DNA of 64,000 bases from Candidatus Hydrogenedentota bacterium (lineage in GTDB: Bacteria; Hydrogenedentota; Hydrogenedentia; Hydrogenedentales; CAITNO01), in contig JAGPFE010000011.1 in NCBI GenBank assembly GCA_018056705.1, positions 1 through 64,000 of the forward strand. The letters run 5' to 3'. The position numbers and the translations under genes are program-made. How positions within the stretch are numbered: the first letter of the stretch is position 1; each line of letters begins with the position of its first letter. This document shows positions 26,800-34,292 of this stretch, one piece after another. Below the pieces are notes generated by a model. It searched no databases and had not been told where the DNA came from. It was given only the letters and a program-made list of their open reading frames with translations.

Positions 26800-27757
26800 A
26801 CTGGGCCTTGAAGGCCTCGTAGGCCTCGTCCGTCAGGGGCGCGCGGTCCGCCAGGTAGGGATGGGTGGCGCTCGACCGATCGTACCCCGGCACATCGTAG
26901 CCCTTTTCCCGGGCGTATCGTTTCAGGAAATCCACGGGATTGGCGCAACCCCGAACCAGCCGGTTGACCGCCGCCTGGATTTCCAGAACCCGCGACCAGT
27001 CGCTCCCCTCCGCCGCGTCCAGCATGGCCGTGAACAAGCCGGGATTCAGAATGGTTCCCTGGCCGATGCAGGCCCGCGCGCCCAGCCACAGGCCCACGTA
27101 AAACACGGTCTCGCAACCAACGATGAAGCCAAAGTCCTTCCCCGAGGTCGCGCGGATCAGTTCGAACACGTACGCGCCGTTCTCCGTGGAGAATTTCCCG
27201 GCCACGAGGTTGTCGATCTCCGCCAGTCGGGCCAGGGTATCCGGGGCCAGGCAGAATTCCGGACGGGTCACCGGCGGCTGGTAGAGGAACACCGGCCCGG
27301 GCACGGCGGCGCATATCCGCTCGAAGTAAGACAGGTGCGCGTCGGCAATGGCCCGCGCCCCCGCGTCCGCTGGTACCAGGCACTCCGGCACGGTGTATAC
27401 CACGCCCGCCGCGCCTTGTTCCAGGGCATATGTACCCAGTTCTACTCCTTCACGGATATATTGCCCGGGATCGGGCAGCCGATCGAAATCCCGGTTCCAC
27501 GTACCGCTCGTCCCCACGAGTACCGGCGCGCGCCCTCTCAGGTGATCGCAGGCCAGCGCGGCCATCCGGCGGGTTTCCTCGACGGAGAACGTGTACATGA
27601 GCCCCATCCCCGACCGGACAAAATAGGCGCTGATGCCGCCTTGGTCCAGCAGGAAATCGAAAAACCGCCGCTGTCCGGTTTCGTTCAACGCGCCCTGCCG
27701 GTCGAAGATAGTAAACACCGGGGCGATCGCTCCGCGAACCCACGCTGGAACTTTCAT
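26765..27757 (-). CDS. Dihydrodipicolinate synthase (DapA)/N-acetylneuraminate lyase family aldolase
   Basis: The 330-residue protein is a class I pyruvate-type aldolase. PVLVGTSGT stands at the GxxGxxG-like region, Tyr lies in VFLYQPPV and the Schiff-base Lys in AGKFSTENG. It is somewhat longer than DapA (about 290) because of a C-terminal extension and lacks other lysine genes nearby. A role in degrading a 2-keto-3-deoxy sugar acid or sialic acid is therefore as likely as lysine synthesis. The ATG at 27757 is preceded by GGGGAG. It heads an operon with a GT-C-like membrane protein and a giant secreted GH38-like protein, which favours a carbohydrate role. Confidence 0.82.
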   Translation of the reverse strand: MKVPAWVRGAIAPVFTIFDRQGALNETGQRRFFDFLLDQGGISAYFVRSGMGLMYTFSVEETRRMAALACDHLRGRAPVLVGTSGTWNRDFDRLPDPGQYIREGVELGTYALEQGAAGVVYTVPECLVPADAGARAIADAHLSYFERICAAVPGPVFLYQPPVTRPEFCLAPDTLARLAEIDNLVAGKFSTENGAYVFELIRATSGKDFGFIVGCETVFYVGLWLGARACIGQGTILNPGLFTAMLDAAEGSDWSRVLEIQAAVNRLVRGCANPVDFLKRYAREKGYDVPGYDRSSATHPYLADRAPLTDEAYEAFKAQYEQELARFTAH

Positions 27758-27847
27758 AACACTCCCCTTTTCGCGGGCCGTTTCTTTCGCGAACCGCCCA
27801 CGATCGCGCGTCGAACGTTATGGACCTGTGCCGCTCGCCGGGGCAAG

Positions 27848-28027
27848 TCAGTCGAGAGAAAGCGCGTTGGTGGGACAGACATCCACGCACGCACCGCAGT
27901 CCGCGCACTTGTCGGGATCCACGGTGATCTTGTTGGTTTCCTCGTTCAGTTTCAGGGCTTCCGTGGGGCATTCCGACTCACAGGCCGCGCAGCCTTCGCA
28001 CTTATCCACATCAATTTTCACGGTCAT
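27848..28027 (-). CDS. Small 2[4Fe-4S] ferredoxin
   Basis: This 59-residue gene encodes two CxxCxxCxxxC cluster motifs (CEGCAACESECP and CADCGACVDVCP), each followed by the conserved Pro. That is the classic bacterial clostridial-type ferredoxin with two low-potential [4Fe-4S] clusters, acting as a soluble cytoplasmic electron carrier. The ATG at 28027 has AGGATC upstream. It lies 127 bases downstream of the last gene of the arsenic island on the same strand and 90 bases before the aldolase gene, so it may belong to either unit or stand alone. A role in delivering electrons to the arsenic proteins is possible but speculative. Confidence 0.93.
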   Translation of the reverse strand: MTVKIDVDKCEGCAACESECPTEALKLNEETNKITVDPDKCADCGACVDVCPTNALSLD

Positions 28028-28154
28028 GGATTGTGATCCTTGCTTAACAGGCAGTTTCAGGTCACTCCGGCATCCTCAGCCATGGAGCAAACCCGTGCTT
28101 CCTTATTTTCGCATACCTCCCGGACCGCGCGCCAATTCAGCCCCATACAGGGGG

Positions 28155-28703
28155 TCAATGGCCTGGCGCGCTGGGCGGTCGGACCTGCCCCAGCATCGCC
28201 AACACCTCCCCCTGCACATATTCCCGCAGTTTGCCCGGATCTCCCGCGAAATCCCACATCTGCTCCAGGTTCTTCCATCGCTGTATTTTGCCGTCCACGC
28301 CTTCGTAAAACAGCACCAGCGACGGAATGGACAATTTGAATGGCGCGGCAAGGGCCAAGCCCGGTTCGGTGTCATAGTTCACCGAGCGCCATTCGAGTAT
28401 CCCCTGGCTCAATGGCTCCATGAAACTCTGAAACACCACCTGCCGGGATTCCCGCTCAATTTCCAGGCATGTCACGCACCGCACCGTCCCATGATAATAA
28501 CACGCCACCAGTTTCACTGGCGCGGCAGTCTCCAGATTGGACCCCGGCGTGGCCGGAGCCGTCGCAGCAGGTGCCCCCGTGGGCTCTGCGGGCGCAGGCG
28601 ATCCAGCGGGATCCGCCATCCCCTGTAATGCCAGCAATAGCATTACGGTCACCATGGTTATTCTTCCTGCCGTCATCCGCGCGTTATCCTTCATGCGACC
28701 CAT
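28155..28703 (-). CDS. ArsF-like thioredoxin-fold protein
   Basis: The 182-residue protein has an N-terminal membrane or signal helix, an Ala/Pro-rich linker and a thioredoxin-like domain with ACYYHGTVRCVTCLEIER. This is the signature I associate with the ArsF family described as a subunit reducing nitrophenyl arsenicals. The CxxC (RCVTC) is the likely redox site. It would act at the membrane or in the periplasm. The start at 28703 has AGGAGA 7 bases upstream. It is 46 bases downstream of the ArsG-like transporter gene, matching the arsF-arsG association. The substrate in this organism is unproven, and a general thiol-redox role is the alternative. Confidence 0.7.
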   Translation of the reverse strand: MGRMKDNARMTAGRITMVTVMLLLALQGMADPAGSPAPAEPTGAPAATAPATPGSNLETAAPVKLVACYYHGTVRCVTCLEIERESRQVVFQSFMEPLSQGILEWRSVNYDTEPGLALAAPFKLSIPSLVLFYEGVDGKIQRWKNLEQMWDFAGDPGKLREYVQGEVLAMLGQVRPPSAPGH

Positions 28704-28749
28704 CAACCGTTCTCCTTGTTTCGTCGGTATGTCACGGAAATCTGCCGGC

Positions 28750-29451
28750 TCATGGCGCCGTGTAAATCATGTATAACCCACCGAGAATGACCAGTATCCC
28801 ACAAATTTTTTTGACCAGCATCGCGCCCCGGGACCGTTCGTTCCAGTCCAGATACTGCTGCACCACCTCGGTAAACGTGCCCGCCAGCACGATGACCGAG
28901 CAGTGTCCAAGGCCATACAGCGCCAGCAGCACAATGCCATATCCCAGGTTGGACGCGCCCAACTTGAACACGATACCAAGCATGGGTGCCATGTAGGCAA
29001 AGGTGCATGGACCAAGGGCTACCCCGAATACCAGCCCCAGCAGGAATGCCGCGAGTATGCCCCGCCGACGCATGCTTACGCCGCCCGGTCCCGACCATGG
29101 CATGGGGATCACGTCGAGCAGGTGCAGCCCGACCACGAAAAAGATCGTCGCCACGAAGTAATTACCCCATGCGCCCACGTCGCCCATCATCCGGCCCGCG
29201 AGGGCGGTGATCGCGCCTATTGCCGCGATCGTGATCAGGATCCCGCCGGCAAACAGCGAACTGGTGAGAAAGGCCCGACCCGTGCTCATGCGGCCCTGTC
29301 CGTCGATGAAACCCACGATCAACGGAATACTCGCGAGATGGCAGGGACTGAGCACGATACTCAGGACACCCCACGTAAAAGCCGCGGCCATGGCGATGGT
29401 GACCGTGCCTTCCACCGCGCGGGTCAGCGTCGTAAACAGGGTGTCAATCAT
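28750..29451 (-). CDS. ArsG-like CcdA/DsbD-family membrane protein
   Basis: The 233-residue protein has six predicted helices and two conserved Cys-Pro-type motifs, LSPCHLASIPLIVGF and GPCTFAYMAP. These are the paired redox cysteines of CcdA/DsbD transmembrane electron carriers. The subfamily with this sequence, next to an ArsF-like gene, is annotated as the ArsG family, reported to export aromatic aminobenzylarsenicals. The alternative is an electron transporter that feeds the periplasmic thioredoxin encoded just upstream. The ATG at 29451 has GGGGGAGG 8 bases ahead. It follows the thioredoxin gene by 18 bases. Confidence 0.8.
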   Translation of the reverse strand: MIDTLFTTLTRAVEGTVTIAMAAAFTWGVLSIVLSPCHLASIPLIVGFIDGQGRMSTGRAFLTSSLFAGGILITIAAIGAITALAGRMMGDVGAWGNYFVATIFFVVGLHLLDVIPMPWSGPGGVSMRRRGILAAFLLGLVFGVALGPCTFAYMAPMLGIVFKLGASNLGYGIVLLALYGLGHCSVIVLAGTFTEVVQQYLDWNERSRGAMLVKKICGILVILGGLYMIYTAP

Positions 29452-29469
29452 CAGGTTTTCCTCCCCCGT

Positions 29470-30006
29470 TCAATCGAAGGTATATCCGATTTCCTTCCAG
29501 GTCTTGAGAATATCTTCCCGGCTGAAGAACCCCTCGTGCCGGAAACGTTCCTTTCCGGTTTCATCGTAGAAAATCTGCGTGGGAATCACCCGGATGCCGT
29601 ACTGCGCTCCCGCGTCCCGGTTCTCCCACACATCGATGAACACCACGTCAAACCGGCCCTTGTATTCTTCCCGCAGGCCATCCAGAATCGGTTTCATCGC
29701 CCGGCACGGCACGCATTTCCCGGCTCCCAGGTCCACCAGCTTGGGCAACGTTTTCGCGGCATGATTTTCGGCAACTGGCGCGCCTTCCGTTTTTCCCGCC
29801 GGGACACCCGCAGCCGCGGGCGTTTCTTTTGGCGTCGGTTCACGCTCGTCGGCCACCTGCCTAGCGATGCCCGTGGTTTCCGCGGGCTTCGAAACACCTT
29901 GACGCTGTTTCACGATGACTACGCCCGCGATAGCCACGGCCACCACGGCTACAACCACGATCTTGGACAGGGCAATCGCGCCCTGATTATGATTCACGCG
30001 CCGCAT
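29470..30006 (-). CDS. Membrane-anchored thioredoxin-like protein
   Basis: The 178-residue protein has one N-terminal transmembrane helix (about residues 14-32), a Pro/Glu/Thr-rich spacer and a thioredoxin domain with the active site GKCVPCRAMKP and the cis-Pro in RVIPTQIFY. The active site CVPC and the anchor suggest a periplasmic disulfide reductase or oxidase. Its closest partner is probably the CcdA-like protein encoded next, which would supply electrons. It overlaps the DGC protein gene by 20 bases. It shares a GAAGGAGAC ribosome site with several other genes of the island. Confidence 0.88.
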   Translation of the reverse strand: MRRVNHNQGAIALSKIVVVAVVAVAIAGVVIVKQRQGVSKPAETTGIARQVADEREPTPKETPAAAGVPAGKTEGAPVAENHAAKTLPKLVDLGAGKCVPCRAMKPILDGLREEYKGRFDVVFIDVWENRDAGAQYGIRVIPTQIFYDETGKERFRHEGFFSREDILKTWKEIGYTFD

Positions 30007-30421
30007 GATCTGTCTCCTTCTCTAAAACGTTGCACCGCTCCCTGGAGCCTCTAAGCAGTGGACGCGCCTCGGCGCACACTTTTTCGATGTTTTCTGGCGT
30101 GACTGGGCTCGATCCTTTTTCGAAACCCAACGCGTCCAGACGCAACTGGTGGAGTCCGGTAATGCCAGCCTTTTCCAGGCACTTGCTGGCGCACCCCACC
30201 GCACAACCGTCGATGGCCAGCACGGCCCCTGCCGCCCGCGCGCTGAGGATCATGCCCGCCACGCCACCGCCAATTCCGGCAAGGCAGGCCATTTTCCCTG
30301 AACCCTCACGGGTCAACGCTCGAGCCGCGCTGTCGGTGAGCGCCCCCGTGTCTGCTCCTCCTGAGCAGGGAAAAATGAGCCTGGGAGCCGTGTCACATCC
30401 ACAAGGCGTGTTCGATTCCAT
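29987..30421 (-). CDS. DGC-domain putative zinc-binding protein
   Basis: The 144-residue protein matches the DGC family (PF08859-like). It has an N-terminal CGC, LIFPCSGGADTGALTD, then MACLAGIGGG and AIDGCAVGCASKCLEKAG, which holds four conserved cysteines. The family is predicted to bind zinc and is often encoded with thioredoxins and permeases of the arsenic or thiol type. In this operon it may sequester or hand over metalloids, which is an inference. The ATG at 30421 has AAGG upstream. It lies 17 bases downstream of the small glutaredoxin-like gene. Confidence 0.82.
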   Translation of the reverse strand: MESNTPCGCDTAPRLIFPCSGGADTGALTDSAARALTREGSGKMACLAGIGGGVAGMILSARAAGAVLAIDGCAVGCASKCLEKAGITGLHQLRLDALGFEKGSSPVTPENIEKVCAEARPLLRGSRERCNVLEKETDHAARES

Positions 30422-30438
30422 GTGTTCAACCTTGTTTT

Positions 30439-30672
30439 TCAGCCTTGCAGCATCTTTTTCACTTCTTCGACCGTGGGAACCTTGCCCACGCTCTTGACCT
30501 GTCCGTCCACCGCAAGGCCGGGAGTCATCATCACGCCGAACTTCATGATTTCGTTCAGATCCGTGATCTTTTCGAGTTCATAGGTCAATCCGAGCTCCTC
30601 CGCGGCAGCCTTGGCCGTCTCCGCTAGTTTCTGGCACTTGGGACATCCCGTTCCGAGAATCTGGATTTTCAT
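30439..30672 (-). CDS. TM0996/MTH895-family glutaredoxin-like thiol protein
   Basis: The 77-residue protein is a minimal thioredoxin fold with ILGTGCPKCQKL (CxxC active site) and the cis-Pro segment MMTPGLAVDG. This is diagnostic of the TM0996/MTH895 group of small redox proteins. These genes are commonly found next to ArsP/YraQ-type permeases, as here. It is probably cytoplasmic and may donate thiols to the permease or to the DGC protein. AGAAGGAGACG precedes the ATG. Its length is exactly that of the family. Confidence 0.92.
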   Translation of the reverse strand: MKIQILGTGCPKCQKLAETAKAAAEELGLTYELEKITDLNEIMKFGVMMTPGLAVDGQVKSVGKVPTVEEVKKMLQG

Positions 30673-30700
30673 CGTGCGTCTCCTTCTGTTGTGTTTCTGG

Positions 30701-30862
30701 TTATCCCTTTGACACCCCGCGTGTCACCAGTTCCTGTTCGGTATATGCTGCACGGACAGCGTGATCCCCACGCTGTCCCTGCAAAAAACTTTCAGCCCTT
30801 TGGTCCGCGCACACCTGGCAAATCACGAAGGGGTTTCTACATTCTGATCCTGTATTCTTCAT
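30701..30862 (-). CDS. Possible 53-residue Cys-containing small protein
   Basis: An open frame from ATG 30862 ends 28 bases before the glutaredoxin-like gene. It encodes three cysteines in a CxxxxxxCxxC pattern (ECRNPFVICQVCADQRAESF). The ribosome binding site (AGGCG) is weak. A perfect 10-base hairpin lies inside the frame and would be unusual in a coding region. No family is recognised. It may be a real small thiol protein of the arsenic operon or a chance frame. Confidence 0.25.
   Translation of the reverse strand: MKNTGSECRNPFVICQVCADQRAESFLQGQRGDHAVRAAYTEQELVTRGVSKG
30754..30778. repeat. Perfect 10-base inverted repeat (stem-loop)
   Basis: GGACAGCGTG and CACGCTGTCC are exact complements with a 5-base loop. 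No T-run follows on either strand, so it is not a canonical intrinsic terminator. Confidence 0.6.
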
Positions 30863-31022
30863 ATTTAAACGCCTAAGGTAAGTCGATCGCCGGCGAAACT
30901 CCGTAACGTGCAGATGATGTGTCTCCCACGGATATAAACCTGGCACCCATTGGGATGGGTTAACCGTCGGGTGTTCGCGTATCCGCGTAACGGCCTTTCG
31001 GGTGATGCGCATAGGTACAGGG

Positions 31023-32561
31023 TTATCTCCATATAAGTCCATACGCCATCCCGCTGAGCGTTGCCATGATGACCACCAAGGTGCAGAACACCACGGCCCG
31101 CTTCGTGCCCATGATGCCCCGGATCACCAGCATGTTAGGCAGGCTCAGGGCGGGACCCGCCAGCAGCAGGGCCAGCGCCGGCCCCTTGCCCATCCCCGCG
31201 CCAAGCAGGCCCTGGAGGATCGGCACCTCCGTTAACGTGGCAAAGTACATGAACGCTCCAAACACGCTGGCGAACAGGTTGGTCCACAGCGGCCACACAA
31301 GACGCGTCATCCCCTCCACCGCCGTGCCACGCAATCCAGAGGCCGCCAGGAACGTGTCCGGACTGTCCCCGACCAGCATCTGCACGTATTGCGAGGGAAT
31401 CAGACCTTCGTGGCCCGGGCGCCCCAGCAGTAGCCCGGCTACCAGCACCCCCGCGAGCAGCAACGGCATGATCTGCCGCGCGAAACCCCAGGTCGCCGCG
31501 CACCACGCTCGCGGTTCTCCCGGCTGGCTGGCCGTGATTACCGTCAGCCCGGCCACCGCCGCGGTAAATGGAGCCAGCACCCACATGCCCCCGGACGGCA
31601 GGAGAAGGGCCAATATCAGTGGCGGTATGCCTGCCACCAGGACCTTCCACCACGCTACGCCCAGCCAGAGCACCAGAACCGCCGCGAACAGCACGCCCAG
31701 CCCGGACGTAATCAACCATTTGTTCTGCCAGAGCGTGGTCCATATGCCGGGAGTCGGTATCCGTTCGACCACGTCGGATGCCGCGACACGCATCTCCTGT
31801 CCCGCTGATGCCCCTTCCAGCACTGTAAATTTCCACGAGCCATCCGCTGTGCCTTCGGGCGACTGGATTACCGCCACCCTCAGGATCCGTCCATCCGCGA
31901 GGCGCGCGAAATAGTCGTTTGGCGCCCCCCAGTTCGCGAACACGAGGATACCAACCATCAGCGCGAAAAATATCGCGTTCTTCCATAGCGGGCGCGTCAC
32001 CTCCGGCTCCGGCATGGTCGCCTGGATCGCCGCCTTTTCCGCTTCCTCCTTCCTGAAAATCAGGTGCATCAGCAGGCCGATGATCACGCTGAACCCGATC
32101 GCCCCGACGGCCCGGGCAATGCCCAGTTCCATGCCAAGAATCCGGGCCGTCAGGATGATCGCCAGCACGTTAATCGCCGGCCCTGAATACAGGAACGCGC
32201 AGGCAGGACCAAGGCCCGCCCCCATCTTCCATATCCCCGCGAACAGGGGAAGCACCGTGCACGAACATACCGCCAGGATCGATCCCGATACCGACGCGAC
32301 GCCATACGCGAGGACCTTGTTGGCTCCCGCTCCCAGGTACTTCATGACCGAGGCCTGGCTGATGAAAACGCCAATGGCCCCGGCAATGAAAAACGCTGGC
32401 ACCAGGCATAGCAGCACGTGTTCCCGGGCATACCACCGGCTCAATTGCAGCGCTTCCATTACCGCCCCGGTAAAGCGTGGACTGTCCACCGGCAACCAGA
32501 AAAACAGCGCGAACACCGCCGTCATGAAGCCGAGAACCTGAAGTTCCTTTTTCACTTCCAT
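31023..32561 (-). CDS. ArsP/YraQ-type permease (PF03773-like)
   Basis: The 512-residue membrane protein has two homologous halves of about four to five helices: SILAVCSCTVLPLFAGI with YSGPAINVLAI, and LTEVPILQGLLGAGMGKGPA with LLAGPALSLPNML. A soluble insert of about 70 residues lies between them (around NDYFARLADG to IPTPGIW). ArsP members export trivalent organoarsenicals such as methylarsenite, and YraQ relatives are less defined. Encoded 14 bases after arsR and in an island with ArsM, it probably exports methylated arsenicals. The ATG at 32561 (GGAAAGG upstream) is preferred to a start at 32666, which lies inside arsR. Confidence 0.8.
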   Translation of the reverse strand: MEVKKELQVLGFMTAVFALFFWLPVDSPRFTGAVMEALQLSRWYAREHVLLCLVPAFFIAGAIGVFISQASVMKYLGAGANKVLAYGVASVSGSILAVCSCTVLPLFAGIWKMGAGLGPACAFLYSGPAINVLAIILTARILGMELGIARAVGAIGFSVIIGLLMHLIFRKEEAEKAAIQATMPEPEVTRPLWKNAIFFALMVGILVFANWGAPNDYFARLADGRILRVAVIQSPEGTADGSWKFTVLEGASAGQEMRVAASDVVERIPTPGIWTTLWQNKWLITSGLGVLFAAVLVLWLGVAWWKVLVAGIPPLILALLLPSGGMWVLAPFTAAVAGLTVITASQPGEPRAWCAATWGFARQIMPLLLAGVLVAGLLLGRPGHEGLIPSQYVQMLVGDSPDTFLAASGLRGTAVEGMTRLVWPLWTNLFASVFGAFMYFATLTEVPILQGLLGAGMGKGPALALLLAGPALSLPNMLVIRGIMGTKRAVVFCTLVVIMATLSGMAYGLIWR

Positions 32562-32575
32562 GAGATGCCTTTCCG

Positions 32576-32908
32576 TTACGTGCGGGCGATCCGGGCCACC
32601 ATCCTGCGTTCTTCCGCCACGGATTCCAGCACCGCGTCCACGCACTGGAAGAAGTTCAGAATGCACGGCACGCGAAGGCTGTAGAACACCTGGTTGCCCT
32701 GGCGGTCGTCCTGCACGATGCCCGCGTTTTTCAGGATGGAAAGATGCTTGGAAACGGTGGAAATGTCGGCGTCTACCAGCGCGGTCAGTTCACATACGCA
32801 CCGGGGGCCTGCCGCCAGTTCTTCCACGAGAAACACCCGGGTAGGGTGCGCGAGGGCCTTGATTACCCGTGCCTCGGCTTCACAGCGTTTCCGGGTTTCC
32901 GCGTCCAT
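32576..32908 (-). CDS. arsR: ArsR-family transcriptional repressor
   Basis: The 110-residue protein is a single winged-helix ArsR domain (RVIKALAHPTRVFLVEEL, then ISTVSKHLSILKNAGIV). Two cysteines in PRCVCELTAL match the position of the arsenite-binding CVC of ArsR, so it is likely a thiol-based arsenic sensor. Two in-frame ATGs exist. The one at 32908 has AGGAGA at a 6-base spacing, whereas at 32914 the ribosome site would touch the start. It has its own promoter (32936-32965) and is followed by the permease gene, so it autoregulates the second unit of the island. Confidence 0.92.
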   Translation of the reverse strand: MDAETRKRCEAEARVIKALAHPTRVFLVEELAAGPRCVCELTALVDADISTVSKHLSILKNAGIVQDDRQGNQVFYSLRVPCILNFFQCVDAVLESVAEERRMVARIART

Positions 32909-32935
32909 TTTCATTCTCCTTTTTTCTTATTTTCC

Positions 32936-32965
32936 ATTTTACCCAAATACGAAATAAAAAGTCAA
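32936..32965 (-). promoter_or_regulatory. Sigma70-type promoter of arsR
   Basis: On the minus strand TTGACT (32965-32960) and TAAAAT (32941-32936) are 18 bases apart in a very AT-rich stretch. This is 28 bases before the preferred ATG. The spacer ATTTCGTATTTGGG is where an ArsR dimer could bind. Confidence 0.75.
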
Positions 32966-33009
32966 GCCGTTTTGCCTTCTTTTTGGTGCCTGCTTCTTTT
33001 TCTATCACC

Positions 33010-34209
33010 TCACGATGTCGTCGCCTGGCGGAACCACCCGGATGTCCGAAGACAAATCCGCACCAGCATCAGCATCACCGGCACTTCGATCAGCACCCCC
33101 ACTACCGTCGCCAGCGCCGCGCCGGATGACAAGCCAAACAGCATCGTCGCCGTCGCGATGGCCACTTCAAAATGGTTAGACGCACCGATCATCGCGGCGG
33201 GGGCGGCGTCCTCATACGCCAGACCGATCACCCGGGCCAGCGCGTATCCCAGCGCGAATATCAACAGGGTCTGCAGAAACAGGGGGATCGCGATCCACAC
33301 AATCGTCAGCGGATTGGCAAGGATGGTGTCGCCCTTGAACGAGAAGAGAAGCACCAGCGTGGTCAGCAACGCCACGATGGTCACGGGAGTCAGCAGGTGC
33401 AGGAACTTTTCCCGGAACCATGTTTCCCCTTTCGCGGAGATGATCCACTTCCGCGAAAAATAGCCCGCCACCAACGGCAAAGCCACGTAAATCGCTATGG
33501 ATAGCAACAGGGCCTGCCAGGGCACCGGCAGTTTGCCCACTCCCAGCAGAAAACCACCCAGCGGTCCGTAAAGCAGGAGCATGGTCAGCGAATTAATGGC
33601 TACCATCACAAGGGTCAGCCCGTCATTCCCCCGGGCCAGGTAACCCCACACCAGCACCATCGCCGTGCAGGGCGCGATGCCAAGCAGGATACACCCCGCG
33701 AAATAACTTCGCCACAAGGGCACCTCCAGCATCTTCACCCCTTCATGTGACACCACCGTCCCCGCTCCATGGGTCGCCCCAACCGGAAGATCCAGCCCGA
33801 ACGGCATCTTCACAAGGTCCGTTGCCCCCGCGCCGATCAGCCCCTGAAACGCCCATCCCAGGAAAAACAGCGTGATCCCGTACATGGTAAAAGGTTTCAC
33901 GCACCAGTTGATGAAGAGGGTCAGTAACACCGGCTTACCGCTGCGGCCCGCCCGAACCACCGATCCGAAATCGATTTTTACCATGATCGGGTACATCATG
34001 AAAAACAGGCATACGGCGATGGGGATCGATACCACCGGCGCGCCATTCACGTGAATCGCCGTGCCGTCAAGGGTCCGCGCCAGGCCAGGGGCTATCCGTC
34101 CCAGCGCGATACCACCAGCGATGCATAACGCCACCCACAGGGTCAGGTAGCGTTCGAACACGCTCGTCATTTTCCGTTCCTGGTCTTGCTGGTGTGCCTT
34201 GCTATTCAT
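33010..34209 (-). CDS. acr3: Arsenite efflux permease, Acr3 family
   Basis: The 399-residue protein has ten predicted transmembrane helices. The Acr3 signature [19 protein letters not shown] contains the catalytic Cys of helix 4, and [11 protein letters not shown] lies in helix 9. Acr3 exports arsenite (sometimes antimonite) driven by the membrane potential. The length matches bacterial members once the 15-residue hydrophilic N-terminus is allowed. The start has GGAG 7 bases upstream. It lies 58 bases downstream of arsM, with a perfect hairpin spanning the arsM stop codon in between, and is followed by the arsR promoter. Confidence 0.95.
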   Translation of the reverse strand: MNSKAHQQDQERKMTSVFERYLTLWVALCIAGGIALGRIAPGLARTLDGTAIHVNGAPVVSIPIAVCLFFMMYPIMVKIDFGSVVRAGRSGKPVLLTLFINWCVKPFTMYGITLFFLGWAFQGLIGAGATDLVKMPFGLDLPVGATHGAGTVVSHEGVKMLEVPLWRSYFAGCILLGIAPCTAMVLVWGYLARGNDGLTLVMVAINSLTMLLLYGPLGGFLLGVGKLPVPWQALLLSIAIYVALPLVAGYFSRKWIISAKGETWFREKFLHLLTPVTIVALLTTLVLLFSFKGDTILANPLTIVWIAIPLFLQTLLIFALGYALARVIGLAYEDAAPAAMIGASNHFEVAIATATMLFGLSSGAALATVVGVLIEVPVMLMLVRICLRTSGWFRQATTS

Positions 34210-34262
34210 GCTGAAACTCCTTGATCTTTCATTTTTGAAGTCCGTTGACCATGGTTCCCACC

Positions 34263-34292
34263 GGAAATCAGGGTTTAACAGCCCTGATTTCC
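34263..34292. terminator. Perfect 11-base hairpin spanning the arsM stop codon
   Basis: GGAAATCAGGG and CCCTGATTTCC pair exactly with an 8-base loop. The arsM TGA lies inside one arm. No U-tract follows, so it may act as a partial terminator or an RNA-stability or processing hairpin between arsM and acr3. Confidence 0.5.

Larger units (their letters stand above)
30673..31022. other. 350-base gap within the arsenic island
   Basis: This is the largest gap in the window. It holds a possible small reading frame (30701-30862), a perfect 10-base stem-loop at 30754-30778 and an imperfect hairpin around ACCCAT-TGGG-ATGGGT near 30950. No convincing promoter was found. It separates the permease gene from the thiol/ArsFG genes and may hold a processing site or attenuator. 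Confidence 0.5.

Noticed and set aside
27768-27795. TTCGCG-12-CGCGAA inverted repeat between the ferredoxin and aldolase genes
   Set aside because: The arms are short, no T-run follows, and it sits just before the aldolase ribosome binding site.
30754-30778. Hairpin considered as an intrinsic terminator
   Set aside because: No T-run follows on either strand, so it is kept only as an inverted repeat.
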